Below are positions 25,629 to 34,156 of a stretch of 64,000 bases of DNA, one piece after another. Origin of the DNA: Flavobacteriales bacterium ALC-1. Lineage in GTDB: Bacteria > Bacteroidota > Bacteroidia > Flavobacteriales > Flavobacteriaceae. Below the pieces are notes generated by a model. That model saw nothing but the letters and a program-made list of their open reading frames with translations, ran no database searches and was not told the DNA's origin. Location: contig ABHI01000003.1 in NCBI GenBank assembly GCA_000171875.1, positions 620,001 through 684,000 on the forward strand. Direction: 5' to 3'. The stretch's first letter is position 1, and the number at the start of each line of letters is the position of its first letter. Both the position numbers and the translations under genes were made by a program.

Positions 25629-27710
25629 CTATAGTAATTTTTCTTTTTCTAAAGTTCCTTTAAGTTTTTTATGTTTTTCCCAAAATTGTATTTCTATTTT
25701 CTCAATAGTTTCATCGTATTTTGGATGATTTTGCAATTGCTTGAATAGAGGATCATCCTTTATAAATAAAAGCACCCAATATTGGAAACCATCTTGTAAG
25801 CTAAATTTATTATAAGCTTCTATGGCTTTATCTGGCTTATTTTCATAAAGATAAAGCATTGCTAAACTCGCCTCTTTGTATATTGATTCATCTTTTTCCA
25901 AGTAGTCTTTATATTTACTTAAGTATTGTTCAGCTTTCTTAGAAAATCCCATTTTATTGAAAGTGTATGTGATTTTTATATTCTCTGCAGGATACAGATC
26001 AATTTTATTGGTAGCTAGTATGCTAATGTATTTTTCATAATAAAATAATGCATTATCATAATCTTCTTGAAAATAATACATCTTCGCTAGTTCTTGAGTA
26101 ATATCAGCCCGTGTAGTGTCTTTTTTCCACTCTATCTGCATTTTACTTGTTAAGGATTTTAAATCTTTATTATTAGCATAATCTATAAAGTTTTTTAAAT
26201 AGGGAGCGTAAGGATTACTAGGATTATATTTCAAAGATTCCTCGATGTATTGTGAGGCTTCTTTAGCAAAACCATTTTGGACTAAAGCATTACTCAAGTT
26301 GAGATAGATAAAACTTTTAGATACACTATCATTAGCTTCAATATTTAATTTAATTCCTTTTAATGCATAAGTGAGGTATTTATTTGTATCTGGAACTACG
26401 CGAGCATACAGATCAGATAAAATTAATACCGCGGCAGAAGCATTGGGATTGTAATCTAGTGCTTTTTCTAAGTAAGGTATTGCTAACTTAAACTCGTTGG
26501 CATTAATATAATATAGCGCTTTAGCAATCAGAGGTAATTCAGAAGTAGAATCATACAACAAGGCATTGTCTGCATATTCATTTAATTTGTCTAAATATTT
26601 TTTTTCAATTTTATTTGAGTCTAAATAATAGTAACAAATGGCAATTTGGGCATAAGCGTTAGCATATTTTGAATCTTTTTCTATAGCTTTTCCAAAATTA
26701 AGAATAGCATTTTTTAATCCTGCTTCACTTTTTTCATTTTGATTTTCTAATCCTTTTAAATAAAAATCATAGGCGATAATATTTTCTGTAGGTATTTTGT
26801 CAATAAGTGCCAATTCTTTCGGTGTTACTTTCGCTTCTATGGCAAAGGCGATCTTTTTTGCAATGGTATTTTGAAGCTCAAAAACATTATCAAGTTGGTA
26901 TTTGTATTGTTCAGACCAAATAGGACTATCAGCTTTGACATCTATCAATTGAATACTTAGAAGTACTTCATTTCCTATTTTTTGTCCACTTCCTTCAATT
27001 AAATAGTTGACTTGTAATTCTTCGGCAATTTCTGAAACGGTTTTAGGGTTGTTCCTATATTTTTCTGTAGAAGTTCTACTTATGACACGTAAATCTTTAA
27101 TTTTTTGAAGATTATTAAGTGAAGATTCCATGACTCCATTAATGAAGTACAAATTAGAATTGTCTTCACTTAGATTTTTAAAAGGTAAAAACGCAACTGA
27201 CTTTTCTTTATTTGTTTTAGGTTCAACAGGTGTAAATCGGTCTTTAAAAAAATATACAACAGCAATGATTGCTATAATTGTGATTGCTGAAATATACTTA
27301 TTAACGTATCTCTTTTTTATGACAGTTTCCGTCGTTTCTTCTTTAATTATTTGTTCTATATTCCGTTGCTCTTCTTTTTTTGTTTTTGTTTCACCAGGTG
27401 GATAGCCATAATATTCACGGTAGCATTTTGTAAAATAAGACGGATTGCTAAAACCAACATCAAATGCAATTTCTGAGGCGGTATGTTCAGTTTCTAATAA
27501 TAACTCTGCTGCTTTCTGTAAACGTATTTCTCGTATAAACTTACTGGCAGACAAATTGGTTTGCTTTTTTATTTTTCTAAGTAGACTAGAACGACTCATG
27601 TTCATTTTATCTGCCAGCTCAGAAACACCAAATTGTTCATTAGAAATATTATCTAGAACTAAGGATTTAGCTTCTGACAAAAAAGAATTTGAAGTATTGC
27701 TTGAAGTCAT
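25629..27710 (-). CDS. Membrane regulator with N-terminal AraC DNA-binding domain and TPRs
   Basis: A 693-residue one-component regulator. Residues ~15-110 are an AraC-type double HTH (SVSELADKMNMSRSSLLRKI type first helix pair; second: TASEIAFDVGFSNPSYFTKC, YYGYPPGE). A membrane segment follows (ISAITIIAIIAVVYFF, ~143-158). The extracytoplasmic part begins with a FlgO/TolB-like domain (VAFLPFKNLSEDNSNLYF, LIEGSGQKIGNEVLLSIQL) and ends in about eight TPRs. This CadC-like layout lets an outside signal control a promoter. It is divergent from the ankyrin gene at 27939; the shared 228-base region holds an array of 20-base repeats that could be its binding sites. Confidence 0.9.
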   Translation of the reverse strand: MTSSNTSNSFLSEAKSLVLDNISNEQFGVSELADKMNMSRSSLLRKIKKQTNLSASKFIREIRLQKAAELLLETEHTASEIAFDVGFSNPSYFTKCYREYYGYPPGETKTKKEEQRNIEQIIKEETTETVIKKRYVNKYISAITIIAIIAVVYFFKDRFTPVEPKTNKEKSVAFLPFKNLSEDNSNLYFINGVMESSLNNLQKIKDLRVISRTSTEKYRNNPKTVSEIAEELQVNYLIEGSGQKIGNEVLLSIQLIDVKADSPIWSEQYKYQLDNVFELQNTIAKKIAFAIEAKVTPKELALIDKIPTENIIAYDFYLKGLENQNEKSEAGLKNAILNFGKAIEKDSKYANAYAQIAICYYYLDSNKIEKKYLDKLNEYADNALLYDSTSELPLIAKALYYINANEFKLAIPYLEKALDYNPNASAAVLILSDLYARVVPDTNKYLTYALKGIKLNIEANDSVSKSFIYLNLSNALVQNGFAKEASQYIEESLKYNPSNPYAPYLKNFIDYANNKDLKSLTSKMQIEWKKDTTRADITQELAKMYYFQEDYDNALFYYEKYISILATNKIDLYPAENIKITYTFNKMGFSKKAEQYLSKYKDYLEKDESIYKEASLAMLYLYENKPDKAIEAYNKFSLQDGFQYWVLLFIKDDPLFKQLQNHPKYDETIEKIEIQFWEKHKKLKGTLEKEKLL

Positions 27711-27795
27711 TTATTGGGATTAACTAAAACGAAGATAAGTAAAATTTAAACACAGGTTTTTAATTGAAATTTCTTTGACTTCATTATGATTTGCA

Positions 27796-27898
27796 TCATA
27801 ATTTATAGTCTCGCCTCATAATTTATAGCCTTGAGTTAAACTTCATAGTTCTTGATTCATAACTGTTTACTCTTGCTTCAAGGTTCATCGCATCTTTG
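27796..27898. repeat. Five imperfect ~20-base tandem repeats in the divergent promoter region
   Basis: Units start at 27796, 27816, 27836, 27856 and 27877. The first two share TCATAATTTATAG exactly, 20 bases apart (two helical turns); the others are weaker (TTCATAG, TTCATAAC, TTCATCG). Their place between the AraC-type regulator and the ankyrin operon, and the helical phasing, suggest operator sites for the regulator. Confidence 0.5.
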
Positions 27899-27938
27899 TA
27901 TCATCAAATCAAAGCAATAATTCTTAAAAATTAAAATC

Positions 27939-28517
27939 ATGAAAAAATCAATTAAAATTCAAGTAAGATGTTTAGCACTTATAAGTATAATGTCATTAAC
28001 ATCCTGTTCACAAAAAAGCGAAACCAAAAATACAACAGCAATTTCAAAACAGAAAATAGCTACACCAAGCGTAGATATTCATGCTGCAGTATTAACCGGA
28101 AATTTAGAGGCTGTTAAGCAACATATTGAAGCTGGGACTGATATTAATCAAAAAGAGGCCATGTCTGGATCTACACCATTAATGTCTGCAGCTACTTTTA
28201 ATAAACCTAAAATAGCTAAAGTATTGATCAATGCAAATGCAGATTTGTCTATAAAGAATAATGATGGAGGAACAGCTTTACATACAGCAGCATTCTTTGG
28301 GCGATTAGAAATTGTGCAATTACTCATTGATGCAAAAGCAGATAAAACGGTTCGTAATAGTTTTGGAGCTACACCAAGAGAAATCGTTATGGTAGATTTC
28401 GATCAAATGAAACCTATCTATGAAATGCTGATTCAACAATTACAGCCAATGGGCTTTACATTAGACCTTAATGAACTGCAAAAAGCACGTCCTGTTGTAG
28501 CAATGATGCTACAATAA
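27939..28517 (+). CDS. Ankyrin-repeat lipoprotein
   Basis: A 192-residue protein with a lipoprotein signal (LISIMSLTSC, Cys ~23) and three to four ankyrin repeats: IHAAVLTGNLEAVKQHIEAG, GSTPLMSAATFNKPKIAKVL, GGTALHTAAFFGRLEIVQLL, and a last degenerate one. It probably sits on the outer face of the inner membrane or in the outer membrane and binds a protein. It starts a run of plus-strand genes; the membrane acyltransferase begins 12 bases after its stop. The divergent AraC/TPR regulator probably controls it. Confidence 0.87.
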   Translation: MKKSIKIQVRCLALISIMSLTSCSQKSETKNTTAISKQKIATPSVDIHAAVLTGNLEAVKQHIEAGTDINQKEAMSGSTPLMSAATFNKPKIAKVLINANADLSIKNNDGGTALHTAAFFGRLEIVQLLIDAKADKTVRNSFGATPREIVMVDFDQMKPIYEMLIQQLQPMGFTLDLNELQKARPVVAMMLQ

Positions 28518-28529
28518 ACAATAAATAAG

Positions 28530-29615
28530 ATGACAACAGAAAGAAGATACGATATTGATTGGCTAAGAGTTATTGCTATAGGTTTATTACTTATTTACCA
28601 TATAGCCATTATATTTCAGCCTTGGGCATTGTTTATAGGTTTTATAAAAAGTGATGACACTATAGAAGGACTTTGGAAACCAATGACGATGCTGAATGTT
28701 TGGAGAATACCTTTACTCTTTTTTGTATCGGGAATGGGACTCTATTTTGCAATGAAAAAAAGAAATTGGAAGCAGTTGTTTTTCGAGCGTGGAAAACGAA
28801 TTCTTTTGCCTTTTGTTTTCGGATTTTTGGTCATTACTCCATTGCATTTTTTAATTTTTCAGAACTACTATAATATGTCTTTAAGCTATTATCCACATAT
28901 GGGCCATTTATGGTTTTTGGGTAACATCTTTGTCTATGTCGTAGTGTTGTCACCTGTTTTTTTCTATTTAAAGAATAATGAAAATGGAAAATTCAAAAAG
29001 ATAATTTCAAAAGTGATGAGTTATGCTTTTGGTCCACTAACCATATCTGTTTTTTTTATGTTGGAAGTAGGTTTAGTAAAACCACAGCTATTTGAACTAT
29101 ATGCTCAAACTTGGCATGGATTTTTTATAGGGCTTCTTGCTTTCTTCTTCGGATTTCTTTTTGTGTATAGCGGTAAAGCATTCTGGCAAACCGTTTCAAA
29201 ATGGAAATGGTTGTATATAGGTATAGCAGCTGTCTTATTTACTATTCGATTCACAGGATATGAATCCATATCAAATATGTATATCACTACTATAGAATCT
29301 AATGCTTGGATATTGGGTTTGTTTGGAATAGGGTATAGCTACTTTAATAAACCAAGTGCATTACTAAGTTATTTGAGTGCTGCTGTTTATCCTGTTTATA
29401 TTATTCACATGTTTGTCTTATATGCAGCTGCATTACTCATTCTCCCATTAGATCTTCATCCTATGATAGCGTTTATAGGAATTACAGTATTTACGTTTGT
29501 TGTCTGTTTTCTTATTTATGAATTTATCCTTAAACGAATTAATATTTTAAGACCATTGTTTGGATTGAAATGGAAATTTAAAAGTGCAGTACAGAAAAAG
29601 TTAAAGCGTATTTAA
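28530..29615 (+). CDS. Membrane acyltransferase, acyltransferase-3/OpgC-like
   Basis: A 361-residue protein with about ten membrane segments. The N-terminus RRYDIDWLRVIAIGLLLIYH and the loop HMGHLWFLGNIFVYV match the acyltransferase-3 family (PF01757): the family His is at YH in the first helix. Members move acyl groups (often acetyl or succinyl) to surface sugars or glucans across the inner membrane. It is 12 bases behind the ankyrin lipoprotein and 45 bases ahead of a DUF6090 gene, so it is within an operon. The acceptor is unknown. Confidence 0.88.
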   Translation: MTTERRYDIDWLRVIAIGLLLIYHIAIIFQPWALFIGFIKSDDTIEGLWKPMTMLNVWRIPLLFFVSGMGLYFAMKKRNWKQLFFERGKRILLPFVFGFLVITPLHFLIFQNYYNMSLSYYPHMGHLWFLGNIFVYVVVLSPVFFYLKNNENGKFKKIISKVMSYAFGPLTISVFFMLEVGLVKPQLFELYAQTWHGFFIGLLAFFFGFLFVYSGKAFWQTVSKWKWLYIGIAAVLFTIRFTGYESISNMYITTIESNAWILGLFGIGYSYFNKPSALLSYLSAAVYPVYIIHMFVLYAAALLILPLDLHPMIAFIGITVFTFVVCFLIYEFILKRINILRPLFGLKWKFKSAVQKKLKRI

Positions 29616-29660
29616 AATAAAACTAACACGTTGTTTTTCAATTTAATAAACCATTAAGTC

Positions 29661-30356
29661 ATGATAAAATTATTTAGAAAAAATAGACTAAAAATGCTTA
29701 CTCAAAATAAGTTCGGTAATTATTTTGCTTACGCAACTGGAGAAATTATTCTTGTTATTGTTGGGATTCTTATTGCCTTAGCAATTAATGAACATTCAAA
29801 TAGCGAAAAGAAATTAGAGTTGCGAAATTCATACATTATTCAGTTGCATGATGAAGCAGATCGTAATCTAAAAAAGTTAGCAATTCTAGATAATGAGTCA
29901 AAGCAAATGCTCAAAGAGTTTGATACAGTGTTCAAAATTTTATTATTTAAAGATTATGATAACCCAAGATTATCTACAAAATCATTCTATTTAATTATGT
30001 CTAAAAAGTTTTATCCAGTAATGATAACCTATGAAAATTTAAAATTTTCTGGTGACTTAAAATTATTTGACGATTTAAACTTACGTAATGCTATCTCTGA
30101 AACTTACGAAACCTTTAACCCTATAGAAAAACTTGAAGCTTCAGAACAACAAACAATTGAGGCCTATTATGAAAATTTTTTAATGCGTAACGTAAAATTT
30201 AGGGATATGGGCATTTCTTCAGACACTTATGAAAAAGACATTTATTTCGAAAATATGGTGCTGACGAGAATGACTACACTTGCACAAAATCGAGAGGCTT
30301 ACAGTAATGCAATTGAATCATTAAAAAGTCTAAAAAGTACTTATGCTGAATTATAA
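29661..30356 (+). CDS. DUF6090 family single-pass membrane protein
   Basis: A 231-residue protein with the hallmark start of DUF6090: a basic stretch (MIKLFRKNRLKML), then KFGNYFAYATGEIILVIVGI and a membrane helix ending LIALAINEHSN. The remaining ~180 residues are helical and extracytoplasmic. The family is common in Flavobacteriaceae and has no known function. It is in line with the acyltransferase upstream and the thioredoxin gene 14 bases downstream. Confidence 0.85.
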   Translation: MIKLFRKNRLKMLTQNKFGNYFAYATGEIILVIVGILIALAINEHSNSEKKLELRNSYIIQLHDEADRNLKKLAILDNESKQMLKEFDTVFKILLFKDYDNPRLSTKSFYLIMSKKFYPVMITYENLKFSGDLKLFDDLNLRNAISETYETFNPIEKLEASEQQTIEAYYENFLMRNVKFRDMGISSDTYEKDIYFENMVLTRMTTLAQNREAYSNAIESLKSLKSTYAEL

Positions 30357-30370
30357 AACACTAATTAAAA

Positions 30371-30850
30371 ATGAAGACTAATAAAAATAATTCAAACTTA
30401 AAGCCATCAAAAAAGAAATCGCATCCCTTTTGGAGCTTTTTCTGGTTAACTTTTCTTGTTGTTTCTCTATGGTATGCATGGTATTCATTTTATGCACCTT
30501 CAAATGATATTGCTTGGACAAATGACATTGAATCTGCTCAAAAACTAGCACATAATTCTGACAAAAACATAATGATATTCTTTACTGCAGAATGGTGCTC
30601 ACCATGTCGTATTATGAAGCGTCAAGTTTTTGCTGATGGCGACGTTATGAGAGCTATGGATGCGGAAGTTGTACCAGTTGAAATTAACATTGATGACCCG
30701 AATGCTGAAGCACTAGTAAAGCAATACAACATTGGTGCTACACCAACAACCATTTTTATTAATCCTGAAGGAAAAGTAATGAATTACGTCGTTGGAAAAG
30801 TAGAGAAAACAAAATTCCTTGAAATGTTTGAAAATCAAAAAAAGTTATAA
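30371..30850 (+). CDS. Membrane-anchored thioredoxin-like protein
   Basis: A 159-residue protein with an N-terminal anchor (FWSFFWLTFLVVSLWYAWYS) and an extracytoplasmic thioredoxin fold: AEWCSPCRIMK holds the CxxC pair (C-S-P-C) near residues 78-81, and the cis-Pro lies in GATPTTIF. The sequence fits the thioredoxin_7/DsbD-C type that acts in disulfide reduction or exchange in the periplasm. It follows the DUF6090 gene by 14 bases and precedes a hydrolase gene by 55 bases. Confidence 0.88.
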   Translation: MKTNKNNSNLKPSKKKSHPFWSFFWLTFLVVSLWYAWYSFYAPSNDIAWTNDIESAQKLAHNSDKNIMIFFTAEWCSPCRIMKRQVFADGDVMRAMDAEVVPVEINIDDPNAEALVKQYNIGATPTTIFINPEGKVMNYVVGKVEKTKFLEMFENQKKL

Positions 30851-30905
30851 GAAAAGAAACTGCTTCGCGAGAAATGAAAAGAATAACAAACTTTAAAATA
30901 AAATA

Positions 30906-31856
30906 ATGAAACAAAGATTTTTAATATTACTAATTGCACTTTTAGGTGCTCAAATTTTAGTAGCACAGAGCGTCACTATTAATAAAGGAGCTGGTTCCTT
31001 TAAAATCAACGGAAGTAGTAACCATCAAGCTGATTCAATCACCATTTTCTATCATAAACCTGAAAATTTCACTAGAAGTTCAGAAATTCTATTGGTTGTT
31101 TCTGGTGCTGGCAGAAACGGAGATGATTATCGGGATTCTTGGATAGAAACATCAGAAAAATATGGTGTTCTCATTATTTCACCATCCTACCCTGAAAAAG
31201 AATACAACTATGGCGACTATCACCTTGGCGGAATTGTAAAAGACTTAAACTTATCCAAAGGTGTTTCATTCAAAAAAGGCACAAATCAAGTACATATCAA
31301 CGAAAATATGATTGAATTCAATATAAACAAGAATAAAGAAGATTGGATTTTTAATGATTTCGATAGAATTTTTAAACTAGTAAAAAAGGCTACAAAATCA
31401 AAACAAAGAAAATATGATATGTTCGGACATTCGGCTGGTGGCCAAATACTACATCGATTTGCGTTATTCTATCCTAATTCAAAAGCAAACAGAATACTTG
31501 CATCAAATGCAGGAACTTATACGTTCCCAGATTTCAACACAAACTTTCCATTTGGAATAATGAATGTTGGAATACAGAAAAAACAATTGAAAAAATCCTT
31601 TAAAACGAAACTCGTGCTATTTCTTGGAGAACTTGACAATGATTCCGAAACAAGAGGAAGAATGTTTCGTTCTGAAACTGCAGATAAACAAGGCACCAAT
31701 CGCTTCGATAGAGGTAATAATTTTTATAAGTTCAGTGAAGAATTATCGAAAAAGCATGGAATGAAATTCAATTGGAAACTTGAATTAGTAACCAATGTAG
31801 GTCATGATCAGAAAAAGATGGCGGAGGCTGCAGCTGAATATCTATACAGAAAATAG
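30906..31856 (+). CDS. Secreted alpha/beta hydrolase (PHB-depolymerase/feruloyl-esterase-like)
   Basis: A 316-residue protein with a signal peptide (ends LVAQSV, ~22). It has the alpha/beta hydrolase nucleophile elbow MFGHSAGGQILHRFAL (Ser near 178), the oxyanion region LLVVSGAGRNGDDYRDSW and a candidate catalytic His in VTNVGHDQKKM near the C-terminus, with an Asp in FLGELDND. The family includes secreted esterases and depolymerases. Nothing shows the substrate. Confidence 0.83.
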   Translation: MKQRFLILLIALLGAQILVAQSVTINKGAGSFKINGSSNHQADSITIFYHKPENFTRSSEILLVVSGAGRNGDDYRDSWIETSEKYGVLIISPSYPEKEYNYGDYHLGGIVKDLNLSKGVSFKKGTNQVHINENMIEFNINKNKEDWIFNDFDRIFKLVKKATKSKQRKYDMFGHSAGGQILHRFALFYPNSKANRILASNAGTYTFPDFNTNFPFGIMNVGIQKKQLKKSFKTKLVLFLGELDNDSETRGRMFRSETADKQGTNRFDRGNNFYKFSEELSKKHGMKFNWKLELVTNVGHDQKKMAEAAAEYLYRK

Positions 31857-31882
31857 AATATATAAACGTCCGCTAACAATAT

Positions 31883-31960
31883 AATCAAAAAACGAACAAT
31901 TAAAACATCAATTAAAATAAATACAATCAAAAAACGAACAATTATGAAATCAATTAAAAT
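31883..31960 (+). repeat. 36-base direct repeat, second copy carrying the OMP start codon
   Basis: Copies at 31883-31918 and 31925-31960 share AATCAAAAAACGAACAATTA and CAATTAAAAT. The second copy contains ATG 31944; in the first, the corresponding bases are AAA, so no start remains. It looks like a local tandem duplication of a leader and start site. Confidence 0.65.
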
Positions 31961-32552
31961 CAAAAAACAAATCGTATTAAGAATGGCTTGTATAGCCTTT
32001 GCATTAGTATCTAGTATAACTTATGCACAAAACACAAATCAAGAATCAACAACAATAAGAGAAGGCTTTATCTTCGAATTTGTAGCAGGTGGAGGCCTAA
32101 TAAGTATAGAAGATAGTGCAGGTATTCAAACGTTTGACAAATCTCAAGGAACATTCGTTTTTCCAGATTTAAAGTTTGGCTATATGCTAAACGACAAACT
32201 CGCCATTACAGCGGCTTTACCAGGAAACATATACGAATTTCAAGATAACGACAGGCATTTTGGAGGCTTTATTCCCTCTGTACAATATTGGGTAAAAGAT
32301 AGATGGTGGATTCATGGAGGCATTGGTTTAGCCATAGATGCACCAGCACTATATGATGTTAAAGACGATATAAATGACGATTGGAACTTTGGTTGTGCTG
32401 TTATGGCAAGTACAGGTTACGAAGTTTACAAAAAGAAAAACTTCGCACTTAATGTGCAGTCTAAATTAGTGCTTGGTCGTGCGTCTTTAGATGGAGATGC
32501 CCATAGAGATGCAGTAATCTTTAATGTTGGATTAGGATTTAGCTGGTTATAA
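31944..32552 (+). CDS. Small outer-membrane beta-barrel protein
   Basis: A 202-residue protein with a signal peptide (ends TYAQN, ~30). The mature part is a series of amphipathic strands (FIFEFVAGGGLISI, LKFGYMLNDKLAITAAL, FIPSVQYWVKDRWWIHGGIG, AVIFNVGLGFSWL), with a hydrophobic terminal strand that fits the BAM signal (ends FSWL). This is the pattern of an eight-stranded outer-membrane barrel. Function unknown. It has a perfect palindrome, a likely terminator, 20 bases downstream. Confidence 0.75.
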   Translation: MKSIKIKKQIVLRMACIAFALVSSITYAQNTNQESTTIREGFIFEFVAGGGLISIEDSAGIQTFDKSQGTFVFPDLKFGYMLNDKLAITAALPGNIYEFQDNDRHFGGFIPSVQYWVKDRWWIHGGIGLAIDAPALYDVKDDINDDWNFGCAVMASTGYEVYKKKNFALNVQSKLVLGRASLDGDAHRDAVIFNVGLGFSWL

Positions 32553-32571
32553 GCTTTAAAAACATGAACAA

Positions 32572-32603
32572 AAATCATTCGACATTTAAATGTCGAATGA
32601 TTT
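32572..32603 (+). terminator. Perfect 32-base palindrome, probable terminator
   Basis: AAATCATTCGACATTT pairs completely with its complement AAATGTCGAATGATTT. As RNA it forms a ~14-bp hairpin with a short loop, and it follows the OMP stop. Only a short T run follows, so the DNA form could alternatively be a dimeric regulator site for the gene at 32628. Confidence 0.6.
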
Positions 32604-32627
32604 ATTGCCAATTAAAAACAACTTAAA

Positions 32628-33320
32628 ATGAAATATATATTATCATTCTGTTTAGTATTTCTACTCAATTGTTCAAATAAGACCAATTCAAAAGATACAT
32701 CTACAGCTTTAGTGAAAGAAGAAAGTCTAATTGAAGTACTTGATACGATTTGGACAACTGAACAAACCCCAATTAGATTAAGAGATTCATTAATAGCTAT
32801 ATACGGAGTAGACTCGGAGTTAGTGAAAGAGCAACAAGCTATTATCGAAAAAAACCACAAAATTAATGAGAAAAAAGTGAAGGCTATGCTCGATAATTAT
32901 GGCTGGCCAACAAAAGAAAAAGCTGGAGAGCAAGGAAATTGGACCATATGTAATGTTATTCAACACTCAGATAATGAGATTCGACTATACTATCTTCCAA
33001 TGATGCGACAAGCAGTTAAGGATAAGTTATTAGAACCACGTTTCTTGGTAAGGGCAGAGGATAGGATAGCAACCGAAAGAGGTGATTTACAGATTTATGG
33101 TGGGCAGATGAAATACTACCCAGAAACCAAGAGTTTCAATCTTTGGCCAGTTTTTGATCCAGAAAATATTGATAAACGTAGAACAGCAATTGGATTGGAT
33201 TCCATTGCCATTTTTCTTAAGAATAGATTTGATTTTGAATGGAATCTTGAAGAACAGATAAAGAGAACAAAGGATTTTGAATTAGCAAAACAGAAAGATA
33301 ATACATCTAAAAAGCGATGA
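32628..33320 (+). CDS. DUF6624 family lipoprotein
   Basis: A 230-residue protein with a lipoprotein signal (ILSFCLVFLLNCSN, Cys ~15). The body has the DUF6624 pattern: a helical hairpin (DSLIAIYGVDSELVKEQQAI), DNYGWPTKEKAGEQGN, VIQHSDNEIRLYYLPMM, and EDRIATERGDLQIYGGQ followed by WPVFDPENIDKRR. The family is frequent in Bacteroidota and has no proven function; it is located on the outer side of a membrane. It lies between two hairpin/membrane-protein genes and may be a separate transcript because of the palindrome upstream. Confidence 0.83.
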   Translation: MKYILSFCLVFLLNCSNKTNSKDTSTALVKEESLIEVLDTIWTTEQTPIRLRDSLIAIYGVDSELVKEQQAIIEKNHKINEKKVKAMLDNYGWPTKEKAGEQGNWTICNVIQHSDNEIRLYYLPMMRQAVKDKLLEPRFLVRAEDRIATERGDLQIYGGQMKYYPETKSFNLWPVFDPENIDKRRTAIGLDSIAIFLKNRFDFEWNLEEQIKRTKDFELAKQKDNTSKKR

Positions 33321-33398
33321 AAAATAACAGAATAATCATGAAATCAATCAAAAAACGAGAAGTAAATGTTTTTCAAATCAAAAGAAGGAAAAGAAAAA

Positions 33399-33965
33399 AT
33401 GAAACGATTAATCAAATTTATTGAAAAGAACAGTTCAGGAAAAAAAGTTTTAGGACTTTTTATCTTAACAAATGTTGTTTACACCTTTATGCTGACTGTT
33501 ACAATTCCCAAAACAATGGAATTCTCTAACGGAATGAAATTATTGGATATGATGCCCACAGGATATGATTTGGAGTATGTAAATGAATTATTTAATGCTC
33601 TTGGAGAAAATGGACGTTTGACTTATCTAAACAACCAAATACCTGTGGATATGATTTATCCTTTACTCTTTGGGATTTCTTATTGTTTAGTCATGGCATA
33701 TTTTCTAAAGAAATTAAACAAGCTAAATTCACCAGTTAAATATCTGTGTTTTTTACCCATTATTGCAGGACTAGCAGATTATTGCGAAAACATCGGAATT
33801 ATTAGGGTGCTTAACAATTATCCAGATTTCACAGAATCTGCAGTTAGCATAACCAGTATGTTTTCAGTTATAAAAAGTATTTCAACAAGTTTATTCTTTA
33901 TTGCACTGATAGCTGTCTTAATACTAGTTAGTATTAACTATTTTAAGAAAATAAGGAACTCCTAA
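33399..33965 (+). CDS. Four-helix integral membrane protein of unknown function
   Basis: A 188-residue protein read from ATG 33399; an in-frame ATG at 33366 would add 11 polar residues. It has membrane segments at about residues 17-37, 90-112, 118-135 and 152-180, with an extracytoplasmic loop containing MMPTGYDLEYVNELFNALGE. I do not recognise a named family. It is 78 bases downstream of the DUF6624 gene and is the last gene of the plus-strand run; the next gene is convergent. Confidence 0.75.
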   Translation: MKRLIKFIEKNSSGKKVLGLFILTNVVYTFMLTVTIPKTMEFSNGMKLLDMMPTGYDLEYVNELFNALGENGRLTYLNNQIPVDMIYPLLFGISYCLVMAYFLKKLNKLNSPVKYLCFLPIIAGLADYCENIGIIRVLNNYPDFTESAVSITSMFSVIKSISTSLFFIALIAVLILVSINYFKKIRNS

Positions 33966-34156
33966 TCGTTTTATTATTTAATCATCCAAGGCATAATTAA
34001 GATTAAAAGTGCAATATAAAATGACATAAGACGTTACATAGACATTTTATATAACGTCAAATTATGGTTGACAAAACTGTCCCATAATTTATATTATGTA
34101 AAATACTATAAATTAAACACTACTCTATAATACTATCATACAGCAGAAAAATATAT

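Noticed and set aside
25499..25663. 54-codon frame MSKGQRSGGKCVWDG...
   Set aside because: It runs through the G-rich patch and into the antisense of the AraC/TPR gene; no support beyond being open.
33340..33426. 28-codon frame starting MKSIKKRE
   Set aside because: It overlaps the membrane protein gene and most likely reflects the recurring leader-like sequence noted at 31883-31960.
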